From Isoetes taiwanensis (taxonomy: Eukaryota > Streptophyta > Lycopodiopsida > Isoetales > Isoetaceae): a stretch of DNA of 64,000 bases. The notes under the pieces were generated by a model. That model was not told the DNA's origin. It made no database searches and saw only the letters and a list, made by a program, of their open reading frames with translations. Location of the stretch: contig JAJEKV010000065.1 in NCBI GenBank assembly GCA_021234155.1, forward strand, positions 1,051,020 through 1,115,019, in the 5' to 3' direction. This document shows, one piece after another, positions 37,377 to 48,880 of the stretch. Within the stretch, counting starts at the first letter, position 1; the number at the start of each line of letters is the position of its first letter. Made by a program: the position numbers and the translations under genes.

Positions 37377-37574
37377 TTAATAAAAACCTGGCAGCTTGTC
37401 AAATACCTCCCGTGCCTCTCTAAACGAGCCACATTTGGAATACATGTCAAATAAGGTGGTCCCTGTGGAAGAATCCTGCTCCAAACCCATCTGTGCAACG
37501 TTAATGTGTATTTCTTGCCCCATGTCTAAAGCTTGAGAATGCAATGCTGTTGTATGGATTTTTCTTTTATCCAT
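37377..37574 (-). pseudogene. PPR-protein fragment, antisense in a TPS intron
   Basis: A 65-codon minus-strand frame inside the TPS intron 37,216-38,262 reads, in its middle, a typical plant PLS-class pentatricopeptide-repeat stretch: GQEIHINVAQMGLEQD, then TTLFDMYSKCGSFREAREVF and DKLP. This matches the family pattern GxxIHxxxxxxGLxxDxxxxxxLxDMYxKCGxxxxAxxVFDxMP, covering about one and a half repeats. Full PPR proteins have ten or more such repeats and are usually single-exon, organelle-targeted RNA-binding proteins. No further repeats are visible on either side, so this is a copied or inserted fragment without function of its own. Confidence 0.8.
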
Positions 37575-40500
37575 GAGAATCCCATTAATGTTCTCATCTC
37601 ATTATGTGATAGTCTCAAGCTTCTGTAGGGTCAGGTCCACGCTTACCAGTTACAGTCCCCACCTTGCTCGTCAAGTCCAAGTCAGGATACCACATAAGCC
37701 AAGGTTTCAGATGATATTACAATTCAAGCTTAAGTCATTCATGCATCCATAGGGATTTGAAACTGAAACTTGCATCTTTGAGTTGTAACGTTACCTAACC
37801 TTTGCAGTCTGATGAACTCTCAAAAAATGGTAATCCTGTTAGTGGCTGACTTTTAACCCCAGCACATTGCTAGCGTCTCTTGTCCGAGTCTCTGTGGGTT
37901 TGGCTGTGCTGTACCCACATTCACTCCTTGAGTCCTGTTAGGAAAAGGCATGGCAATGTTGTGTTGTGCAGAATGCATGCATCAACAATGTTCGTTCCCC
38001 TGTGGATCACTGAACTATTGTCAAGTTTATTAGTTTTAAGGTGGTAACTGAGGGGCAAATGCTCTTAGATAGCTATGGTGATCTAGGTATTGTGATCTTT
38101 TTTTTGCCAGCTACCAGACTATTGAGTGTCATATACGCTGCCACAATCGAGGGCTTTTTTTGTACTTGCCAATTCTTTCATCCTTTTGATAAGCATATTT
38201 ATATTTGGCATTTCTTCATTCTCTTGATAAGCCTGTTTGACAAGCTACTGCTTAAATTCCAGTTTGCAGGTGCTGCACAGTCATTGGGAGCAGGAGCAAT
38301 ATTGATAAATCCTTGGAATATTAATGAAATTGCACATTCAATTGAGTATGCTCTTACCATGCCTGAATTGGAGAGGAATGAACGACATCGTCACAATATC
38401 TTGCATGTCACAAACCATACAGCCAAAGTGTGGGCAGACACATTTGTCAGGTGAGAGCATACCTGTTTTTGTTCTGAAAGGTATTTGATGCGACATAAAC
38501 CTTTTAAAGCACTTCTAACATATTCAAAGGCTTGTCTTGTATTTAATTGTTTGTCTAAATTGCAGCGAATTGAATGACACAGTAGTAGAGGCTGAATTGC
38601 GGACCAGGCATATTCCTCCGCAGCTTCCCGTTGACAATGCCGTTAAAAAGTTCCATGGATCTAAGAATCGTCTTCTGATCCTGGTATTGATATGTGCCAT
38701 TCTAGGAGATGGTCAACATTGATCATGCCGAATGATATTTAACTTAGGTGGATTGTATGTGTCAGGGCTTTGATGCAACACTAAATGCGACAGTAAATGA
38801 GCCTCAGACTCCAAGACGAAGATGGCCAGATCAAATCAAGGAAATGAAGCTTGAATTGCATAAAGGTGCACGGGATGTGTTCAATGTATTATGTGCTGAT
38901 CCTTTCACAACCATTATCATCCTCAGTGGGAGTGAGCGAACTGTTCTCGATGAAGTAAGAATGCTACGCTAAGCCCCTTACTATAACGATACAAAAGAAA
39001 GTTTCTGTGGGTTATTGCTTATCTTTAGTGTTATCTTCGAATAGGCTGGACCTCAAGCCTATAAGAGAATTGGATAGTTAAACATTTTGTTCTTACCCTT
39101 GGAAATTCAATGTCTCTTACTGTCTTGGACTTACTGAGCTGGCTAAGAAGCGGCAGAGTAGTGAAAAGTTACTATGTCGTGTTATGGTTTGAAAAGCTTT
39201 TTATAAATATGTTTTTACACTAGAAGTAACACATTTTAAAGAGCTTCTTTTCATTGTTATTTGCATCTTTCTTAACTTCATTTTGATTAAGATGACATTT
39301 GCAAAATTTCAGGCTTTTGGAAAATTTAATATGTGGTTGGCTGCCGAGAATGGTATGTTTTTGCGCAACACTCATGGAGAATGGATGACCACCATGCCCG
39401 AGCATCTCAACATGGACTGGATTGAAAGTGTACAGGTCATACCATAGCCATATTCCTCTCTATAGTGTCAGTAGTATGGCAGAACAACAAGCATGCTTGA
39501 ATAGCAAGGCAGAATGAACATAGAAATCAATAACAGTATCATATTGGTTGAAGGTATGAATGGAAATGGTCTTCAAAGAATTAATATTGATTCCCTTGTT
39601 GCAGTTAGTGTTTGATTACTTCTGCGAAAGAACCCCTCGCTCATATGTACAGGTGCGTGAAACATCATTGGTCTGGAACTACAAATATGCTGGTAACATC
39701 AGTTGTCCAATATTGTTGGTCCATGTTGATTATAATTCAAATCAGCATAGAATGTTTTATGCAAGCCAATGCGATTTTATGGTAGGGCAAAGCCTTTTGG
39801 GCGCATACTGGGAATGTAATAAAAGTAGGTGTGCCACTCGTGTAAGCTTCAGTGAGTGAGACGCTCATTGAAGGGGCAAGGTCCACAGGAGTAATTAAGT
39901 ATCAGTTAGAGATACTGGCTACTAGTATATATAATATAGTTATCTTATGTGAGAAATGAGCCTGAGCTGAGGATTCAACTGGTTGAATTGTGTATATTAG
40001 GCAGATTGTTAGTGTTCCCACTAATAACACCTAGACATTTTAGTTAGCTCCTTTTTTAATGCGAAAGTTTCTCAGAAGGGTAATATGTACAACGCGTTTC
40101 TTGTTCAGATGCAGAATTTGGAAGAGTTCAAGCACGGGACATGTTGCAGCATCTTTGGACTGGACCAATCTCCAATTCTGCTGTTGATGTCGTTCAAGGG
40201 AGCAAATCTGTTGAAGTTCGCCCCGTGTATCAAAGGTAAGTATTATTAACTGTTGCACAAAGAACTTGGTTACTATCTAAATCCTTCTTTGGGACTACTT
40301 AGGGTGCTGCTATTGATCGGATATTAGGAGAAATAGTAAGGATGAAGCCGATGACAACTCCAATAGACTGCGTTTTGTGCATAGGCCATTTTCTTAGCAA
40401 GGTAGGAATATTCTATTTTGGTTTGTAAACATCTTTTGGCACAGGTTTTAAGGGGCCATATAGCATAGTCTTCTCCTGTTTACCTTTTGAAGCTATGACT

Positions 40501-40864
40501 GCAGGATGAGGACGTTTACTCCTTTTTTGAACCAAGAGCCCAGCCTACAGTTTATGTTCTAATGGGAAACTTGGTGACAGTAAGTACCCAAGGTTGCAGC
40601 TAAGAGTAACAATAAGGTTCTTGCATTCTAAGACATTTCCCATATCGTCATCAGATCATATCCTTGGAAAAAGAGAGCTGGGAAGAAACTGAAGCATGGG
40701 AAGGGTCTTCTGTGCTAGACTTGAGAAAAGGAGAAAATTATTTCTCTTATTGCAGTAGGCAGGAAGAGAATCTGTTGCTAGATTATTCTCTAGGTTCAAC
40801 AGAGGGAAGTCATTGCATTTCTAAAAGGGAAATTGTTAAAGTTATCAAGAGTATCTCATGTTGA

Positions 40865-43800
40865 GAGAAGCAGTGGGAGAAAACATACAGGAAGTCTCAA
40901 AAGGTTGGCCAGCGTGGTAATCCATAGTATCTGTGGGATTTCTGTATAAGAATGCCAAGAGTGTAAAGCTTCCTTGTAATTACCTACATTGGATCAAAGA
41001 AAAAGCATTTTTTGTCCCCAACTGCCTCCTGATACAGGGATTGGAAATAAAAAGAAGGCTGATAGGCCACAATACTCCCATTTCATAGTCAGGCTTCTCT
41101 CTGGCAAATGGCCATGGGTTGGTCACCATGGCATGCAAATGATTGGGTCAGATCCCCAAGTATTATTCTTGTAGAAGTTTAGGATTGTCTATTTAGATTC
41201 CAGAAAAGGGTTCGAAGTCAATAACTAGTCAACTATTAAAGGTGTTAATGTGAAGTTTAGAATATAAAACGAGAGGGCATGACTTGCCGAAGTTAACTTG
41301 TAATAGACCAAGGCAAAATTAGCCATATTTTGAGTCTCTAAATCAAGTTATTGGACAAAATAATAGACTAGGCAAATTGAGGTATAAGACCATGCAAAAT
41401 TTGGGGGAGTAAATAAAATTTTGCTTGGCCTTGTTAGACAGGTGGAGGTGGAGGAAGGATTGGATCAAATTGGAGACAGGGTGGTCGGAAGATTGAAGAG
41501 TTAATGCTACAAGGCCTGGCGTTTCTAATTGTTGACAGTCCAAGATATGCAGAATCTCAAGACAGCGTTTTTTAGCATTTTCGACATCTTCGATCCCGAC
41601 AACGATGAAAGGGTCCTAATTAAGCTCGTTTGAGTTCAGGCTGGAATTACAAGGTACGATGAACAGTGCCGATGCAAACGAGGAGATGGAATTTTGCAGA
41701 ATTGAAGCTGCTGCTTGCCTCTAATCGGACAGCCCAGACGAGGGAGGGGAGTTTTTGCAGGCTTTGCAGATGGTTTGGGAACTCAGGCTTTTCTTGGTGG
41801 TTTTTTTCTTTAAGGTTTTTCTGGTTTTCCCTTACTCTCCCATGTCGATGTGACCTTATAGTTTCTCCTTCTATTAGCAAACTTCAAGTACCTAGTTCCT
41901 CCCCAAAAACTATTGCCTAGTAAATGGCTATGTAAGGAAGCGCGTTATGCTATAATGAAAATGTCAATTGAGCCTTTGGAGTAGTATGCTTGTTTTGGCA
42001 AGAACTTTGCATTTGCTTGAAAAGGATAATAGTAACATCGGCTCAAACACATGAAATCCCAGTATCATGACTTCTTTGAGTAATATCAGCGTTGAAGCCG
42101 TTGCCATGAGCTGCTTTTAGGTAATATCTGGCATTCAAGCCATTGCTTGAATCGAAATTCTCAAACCAACTTGTTGGGTAGATGATGGTTGTCAAACATT
42201 GTCTTAGTAGTGTTTCAAAGTCCCTTATTTGTTAATACCTTTTAGAGGTCCCATTGGTAGAAAGTGTATAACTTTTAGGAATGAGTATCAAGCCATCAAT
42301 TCAATTTAATTTGATTCAATTCACTTCATTACATGTGTTAATTGATTTTTGACGCACAAGTCCCTCGATCTCTTAGCATGCCATTTCGGCTCACGCCAAT
42401 TGTTTCCCTTTATCCCCCTTTTTTTTTTATTAATCAATTATTTCTCTTGGGCATTTGCTCTTGTGGTAACACACTAGTTATAGAACGTAACGCCATTCTT
42501 AGTACATCCACACCAGATATTATTGTCATATATATACTATGATAAACAAACAAAACTTATTTGCTGCAATAGAATGCACCCATTCATGATCTTATATTGT
42601 AATTAGGCACAACTTCCCACAACTGCTACATTATCCAATTTCTGAAACACAATGGAATCACTGAGATCTTTTCTATAAACACCAAAGAACTTTGATACGG
42701 CGAACGCCATTAGAATCTATGAAAGACAATGGCTAGTGACCTCAATCCTCTCGTTCGTTGTAGCCAGCCTAACAATATGATCTTTGGTTGATCCTTGCGC
42801 AACAACTGCAACAAACAACGCTAGGAGCATCAGTATGCTACTGCCAGATAATGTTGACAATGCGATGTTTCCCCCACAATGATGCAAATGAAGAGTTGCT
42901 TGTATATCTTGTTTCCATAGACCTTAGATAAGGGATCTTGCATGCATGCATGGTGGAACTTTGACACTTAGATACATCGGATCTTGTATTGTAACCTTTT
43001 ATGTTTATCACCTGATCCTTGACCTATCTTTTGCAATCGGGTAAATGAATCAACATATATGCTCTATGATTGATGAACTTTAAAAAATTCCAATTTCTAG
43101 GTTTCACATAAAAAGAGACGCTCCGCATCACGTTCCTACAAATTGTGTCTAAATGGCTTTATTTGACCCTAAATGGAATGACTAATTAATTGCTTCAAAT
43201 AACAAGGTAGATAGATAGATATGATTTTTTAACATCCACAAAAACCAATTGGCCATGGAAAAATAAAAGCATAATTACATATCCATACTTCTTTATAAAG
43301 TGCGTAGTTTGTAGTCAATAAAACATTTACAAGGATTAATTAATCTTTAAAGTTATTGCAACCCCAAATAAATTACCACATTATTTCTTAAATATGAAGG
43401 AACGGATATCATAGACTAAAGCTTAAATAAGGCCTACATCGTCCTACATTTCTTGTTGTTGGGATGATCCCTTGATTTCTTGTTATTCATCAAAACATTT
43501 CTTTTTAGTTGTATAGAAGCACTTCTTATAGCCCAAGACGAGTGTAGACATTAATCTACTAATGCTCTGAATGTAGAGAGGGCATATAACTCTCTCTTGC
43601 TTCTACTATGGAGTTGTACTAGAATATTTTACTGCCAATTACACTGAAGGTTGCCCTCCGCCGATTGCTATTGACATGCGAATCTTGATCCCCCGAATGT
43701 TATCACACAATTTGACCCCAAGGAAGTTGGTTGCGTCAAGTACTATCTTTGTCACACTTTATTCTGACTCCTTGATTGGCAACCCCCTTTAGTGGAGGTC

Positions 43801-45200
43801 TCTCCCTCACTCTGCCCATTGACTTCTTGAAGTATCCTGCATTCAAGATCAATTCTTTATCTCTTGCTTCTCCCCCCTCTTTCTCGTCTATCCTCTTTTC
43901 CTTGATTCAACTGTGGTAATTTCATTTGCAAGTTCTTCCATGTCGTCCCTAGGAAGAAGAGGCTGCATATGCTCATGATTGTCATCAATGTGTGGCATGA
44001 CTTGGATTGCATAACACCTTGCCGCTAATCGTGCCCCCAAGAACTCTGGCCAATGCGAAGATGACCACTCTCAATTTGGCTACACTGCCATAGTTGAGAC
44101 AAGGGGTGATCGGCACATAGCTCAAAGAGATGGGTTTTTGCACGTTAGCTGAGTATCCTCTGCAACAATCACCTAAATGATGACTTATTTGTATAGATAT
44201 TTGAAGAGATATTTTGCAAAAGACATGTCTTTTGGCTTCTTTAACATTTTGCCATGAGCGCCATATCCACTACATAAGCAAGGTGCATCACATGGACCAT
44301 GATAAATATCCTCTTCTCGCGCTTGGCATGGCTAAATCTCAGCATCTAAGGTGGTATTGGAAAGAGCATTGTAGTGCATGGTTTGCCTGCTGATCTATGC
44401 AATAATGCATGGTTCTAGATGGTTTTCAAAAGATTACGAGATGCATATGCCTTGGCCCCAGTTAAAACTTGTCATTATCATACACATATAAACCCCACTA
44501 TGCACAAGGACCACAAGCTTATTTGCTTGCTTCCTTGTCCAGGAAAAAGCTTCAGTAGCTATTGCGATTCGACAGGGTCCCACAAGCTACATATTGAAAT
44601 AGATAGATGGGAGCAACCACAATTGCCGCAAGAAGGAGATTATGTACATGTTGCCAGTTATAGGTTATTGAAGATCAAAATTATACATTTCTGAGATCTT
44701 TTGCTTTAGAGATGATCATGAATCATTATTTGACATTAGCATTACATTTCATGCTCCCATAGTCTAGTCTGTGCATGACTTGGCATCATACATAATTGAA
44801 GTTCTAGATGCGCATCTTTAATTGTTGAGCCATCAGTAGTTCCATCGATCTTCTTTGTACAATCTTATTTATTGTTGATTGTACTAGCCCATTGTATGGG
44901 TCCTATGCCCTTTTGGTCTTCGTGGATGTTAAAAAAACCATCCTAATTTCTGTAGTGATATTATTAGTTGGAGCCATTGCATTAGTTCAAGTGTCAAACT
45001 TTATTTTCACAAAAGACACATGGATGTGTATAGAAGACAGATGGATTTGCATTTGGGTTCAAATCCCACAAATCTGACTTAATAGGATAACAAATTCCAC
45101 AAATCTACTTAATAGATTATCTATGCACCATACTCAAATAATGATTTTGGTTTGTACATTTCCAAATATATCATCTATCTACACATATATAATTATTTTT
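40865..45200. other. Intergenic, no assignable gene
   Basis: About 4.3 kb without a recognisable gene. The first few hundred bases could be TPS 3' untranslated sequence. Frames of 60-91 codons occur (41,666-41,920 and 44,419-44,694). The latter reads HKLICLLPCPGKSFSSYC, faintly like the Cys/His spacing of plant DC1 domains, but the second half of that domain is missing. An oligo-T at 42,418-42,429 has no associated element. I see no transposon ends. Confidence 0.35.
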
Positions 45201-45429
45201 ACGAAGATTCAATTCTAATGTGCTCTTACATCTTATTGACACGTTGCTATCTTTTTCCTGGGTACAAAATACCGGCTAGATTTTTTAGTTGAGTTTTTGA
45301 GTTTTCCAAGAGGACTTTTGAGTTGGGATAAGCATGTACCACATGAACGTATTTCAATGCTTGGGCGAATTCGTGAAAAAAGTTTGACACATCTTGGGTA
45401 TGAACAGACAGCAACGAGCGATTTGATCA

Positions 45430-46270
45430 CAAAAAGATTGAGGGAGGCAAAATTGCTCAAATTCAATGGGATCCGATGGAATTGCAACAAAGAAGTTGGT
45501 AGCTAGTTTTTTGTCAAAGCGTGCATTCTCATCTTCGACACACAGCGCTCCACAATAACATGGAATGGAAGTTGAGTTGCTCCATTCCGGCTCATCCGTG
45601 AATAGTTAGAAGGGGTAAGAGATTAGGTAAGAAGTGGGATGAGTGCTAGTTTCTTTGACTCCACCAACTATGCAAAAGCGGCAGAAAATCTATCTGAATG
45701 AATCCACCCAGCCGAGATCAAGTGTGGAAAGCGGCGATTAGTTTGGTACCGAAAATGGTAGTAGATCGTCTTCTTTTATGCAAAGAAGATTATTGAATAC
45801 GTGTTTATACACCGCTCAAACTTGGCTGATGCATTGCTCAAACATAGAAATCTAGAGGCTAAAATTCCACCAAATCACATTGCTTAAATCCTGTAGGATC
45901 TCTGCGCCAAACTCATAAAATCACAGCTAGCCATCGCGGATCTTTGTAAACTACATAAAATCTATGCCTAAAACTGGTTCCCGACTTCCTACATTTGTAG
46001 GGGAATGGCATTTGATGCCGCCATTTCCCTATTTATACAGTGAAGTGCTCCGGTTGCTCAAATCCGATGGAATTGCTCAAATTCAAGAATTCTGAGCAAA
46101 TCAACAATTTGCTCGAATCCATGGAATTTGATTGGATTCATGGAATTTGCTTGGATCCATGGAATTGCTCAAATTCTCAATCGGATCCCATGCAAAAGGA
46201 TTGAGGGAGGGAAAATTTATATAATCTCAGTTGCAGAATCCGATGGAATTGCTCAAATTTAAGAATCTGC
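45430..46270. repeat. Dispersed short repeats of GGAATTGCTCAAATTC
   Basis: The phrase GATGGAATTGCTCAAATTC and close variants recur at about 45,447-45,485, 46,040-46,090, 46,155-46,180 and 46,240-46,262, some in inverted sense (GAGCAAATCAACAATTTGCTC at about 46,094-46,114 is a palindrome-like arm). At 46,120-46,172 a 19-bp unit beginning CATGGAATT is repeated about 2.5 times. Probably the remains of a non-autonomous transposon; no coding frame. Confidence 0.55.
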
Positions 46271-47856
46271 CTCAGCTTTTCCACATATCTGGCAGAATAT
46301 TTGAAGAACCCTACGATTGGTATGTTATTTAGATGTCCGGACATCGAGGATAAAGAGGCAAAAGAGCATAAATACAGAAAAGTTTGAGACAAGAGTTAAG
46401 AAAGAAGTGGGTCTTATTCGCGGTTCTTAAGAAATAATGTTTAGATTCGGATCATGATTTTGCGCTATACTCAACGGATCATTTCCACGATTGAGAGGGA
46501 ACTTATCACAGTATATGAACTAGCATAATAGGCTTGTTGGCCTGATCGATACCTATCAAAATGGCCAGGCATGTCTGATGACCGCAGGGACTATCAAACC
46601 CTTATAATGTTTATTTGCTTTTTGGATGGTCTCATCTCTCAAAATTTATTTTGCATCCACTTTTGCATGGTTTGGAGTCATATAGCCATATCAGCGTGCA
46701 CAGAAAATCCTTATAGGCATCGATCATTTGTATAATAACATTTGTATTACTAGATGGATGCTGGGTCATTCGAGGGGCGGTTTAAGGCAACATATAAAAT
46801 AACCGCGATTTGGGCCTTAAAATTTAGGCATCCAGATTTTTACCTTGGAATACATATTTACAGAATTTGCATAACCATTTAATCAAAATGTTAAAATTTG
46901 TATCAGTATACATCGTTCGAATCACTGATAAGATGGATTCACAATATAATGACATATGCATATATGGTATATTTGAAGAAATTCGAATATAGATAATAAT
47001 CAGTGTGGAGCTCAAACCATAGAGAAAACTTAAAGTTTTTTGGTTATAAATTATTCAAAGACTATGATTTCATGGTTCACCAATGATATCGATGAGGAGA
47101 TATAAACCATCGAGATAGTGTGACAACCATTTAGTGATGTAGTATCATGAAGACAACATTTTTATGCTCTCAATATTATTACATCTCACAAACATTTGCC
47201 ATAGATACAACCATCTTTTGATGTTGGTAATTGGTTGCCGACAAACCGCAAATATGATTGAAGGATAAACAAGCAAAGTTATGAACCTGAGGGTTCTTTA
47301 CATTCCATTTATAACTACTAAGATTTTTCTTATATATATATTTGCAAAGAGTTGATACTCTTGTGGCCTTGGCGAGGGTTATGTTACCAGAACACAATCC
47401 TTTTTGTATTATGCTTAGTTGATAATTGTATCTTATTCCGCAAACATCTCTAGCAATCTATGTTGAATCTAAAGTTTGGATGGGATTCAGAAATTTAGGG
47501 GTCCCACTAGTTGGACAATGTTTTATTTTAACATGGAGGCTATGCAAAATATAGCATGGTATCTGAATTAAATTGTTTTCATTATTTTTTACTTCGAATC
47601 CATATGCATGCTCTTAGATTGGATACCCTATAATCTATAGGTGCAATGCTAGCACACATCACTAAGGACCCTCATATTATAGAAACATCAGAGTCTGCAA
47701 AGAGTTACACAAATCTCCCTGGAATTGAGTTAATGAAGAAATGATTGTGACCTTGTTTTATGTCATCTGTATACATAATTTGTAGTTAAGATATCGTGGG
47801 ATTGATGCGTATCTAGAATAGTAACTAGCCAATAAACTTAGCGTTGTCTAAGGCCC
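46271..47856. other. Intergenic, no gene seen
   Basis: AT-rich sequence with only short chance frames. No RNA gene or repeat structure recognised. Confidence 0.4.
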
Positions 47857-48586
47857 TAAAAATTAGGAAAATTCAAATATACCCTAGGTTAGGCATGTTT
47901 TCAAATTTACTCTCATAATTTTTCATAATTCCTAAAATACCCCTAGCAACTAATTCAATGAATTAGTACAGTTTAACAAATTACAATCCACACATCTGGA
48001 GCCACCAAAGGAAACAATTCAAAGCTACCTCAAATTTCCTTAGCTTTTCTTATAGGAGACCATGAACCTCTTTTCATTTGGTCGGGGATAGATCCGACTC
48101 GAAGCTCCATTGAATTCATCAATTTCAGGTCCTAATCCTTCAAATCGTCAACGAACTATAATGTCATGATAGTTTGTGAGCTTATTAGATTCCATTTCAA
48201 TGAACTCTACTCATCCTCAAATTCCATGGAAGCAATGTACATTTTATGAAAGATTCGACCTCTTCTTCATTTTCTGACTTAGATAAGCATTTAAAGCTTC
48301 AGAAGAAGGTTTAGTGAATGTACCGAGATACTTGATTCTCACAATTTAAGCTCCGTTTGCACATCTTCAACAAGTCGAAACGGATGTTAGATCATTGATG
48401 ACCACAACTCCGCTTCAAATTTGGGCGCAATTACTACTGCAACATCATTTTTAAATTGAAAATTTTGGTCAACTAACTAAATCATAGTTAAGTAGGGGTA
48501 TTTTTGGAATTATGAAAACTATGAGGGTAAATCTGGAAATATGCCTAACTTTAGGCGTATATTTGGAATTTTTCCAAAAAATTATG
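47857..48586. mobile_element. Non-autonomous TIR transposon, ~730 bp
   Basis: The ends are long imperfect inverted repeats of about 95 bp. The left arm (47,857-47,952) contains TAGGTTAGGCATGTTTTC and TTTTTCATAATTCCTAAAAT, followed by ACCCCTAG. The reverse complement of the right arm (48,488-48,586) contains TAAAGTTAGGCATATTTCC and GTTTTCATAATTCCAAAAAT, followed by ACCCCTAC. Both arms also share AAATTCAAATATAC / AAATTCCAAATATAC near the outer end. The interior (about 535 bp) has no open frame of note, so the element would depend on a transposase supplied elsewhere. Superfamily is not assignable, because the target-site duplication is not clear. Confidence 0.82.
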
Positions 48587-48880
48587 ACATCATACACCAT
48601 TACATCCTACACTTTTAATAAAATCCTCCTTGATACCCTTTTTGGTTTGGATACATATTCATATGAGAGGTAACTTCAGAAATGGAGAGCTGTTAGATGG
48701 ACATATTCACGAGTTATACTTTCTTTTGGGCCGTAGATAGCGATCCTCGTTTATGGGATGTGCACAAGCTGGAGTATATAAAATAGAAAGATTAGAGACA
48801 TGCTATACGGTTTAAGAGTAAATATACCCAATGGTGTTAATTCAATACATGTACTACACAATGTGTTAAACAATTCTGTA
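48587..48880. other. Short spacer between TIR element and LINE
   Basis: Nothing recognised. Confidence 0.4.

Larger units (their letters stand above)
33732..40864 (+). pseudogene. TPS1: Class I trehalose-6-phosphate synthase (TPS1-type), degenerate
   Basis: The family makes trehalose-6-phosphate from UDP-glucose and glucose-6-phosphate, a cytosolic sugar signal. Exons inferred from GT/AG sites: 33732-34239, 34350-34447, 34633-35021, 35647-~35770, 36110-36198, 36554-36602, 37115-37215, 38263-38450, 38566-38683, 38766-38954, 39313-39435, 39605-39692, 40109-40235, 40303-40401, 40505-~40580 and ~40655-40864. Seen: the N-terminal RLLRERELRK autoinhibitory-type motif, [73 protein letters not shown], then the inactive phosphatase-like domain (LAAENGMFLR, TSLVWNYKYAD) and the C-terminal VLDLRKGENYFS. 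Broken: exon 4 loses frame after GLEGTP. About 85 residues up to the PEYQK position, including the UDP-binding GVDRLDxIKG, are absent. Exon 40109-40235 is 4 nt short and shifts frame, and the last exon is shifted again. Splice sites and most frames are otherwise intact, so decay is recent or partly a sequencing artefact. No active synthase is expected. Confidence 0.93.

Noticed and set aside
44419-44694. DC1-type zinc finger
   Set aside because: Only one Cys/His cluster is loosely present and spacing does not match; no neighbouring domain copies.
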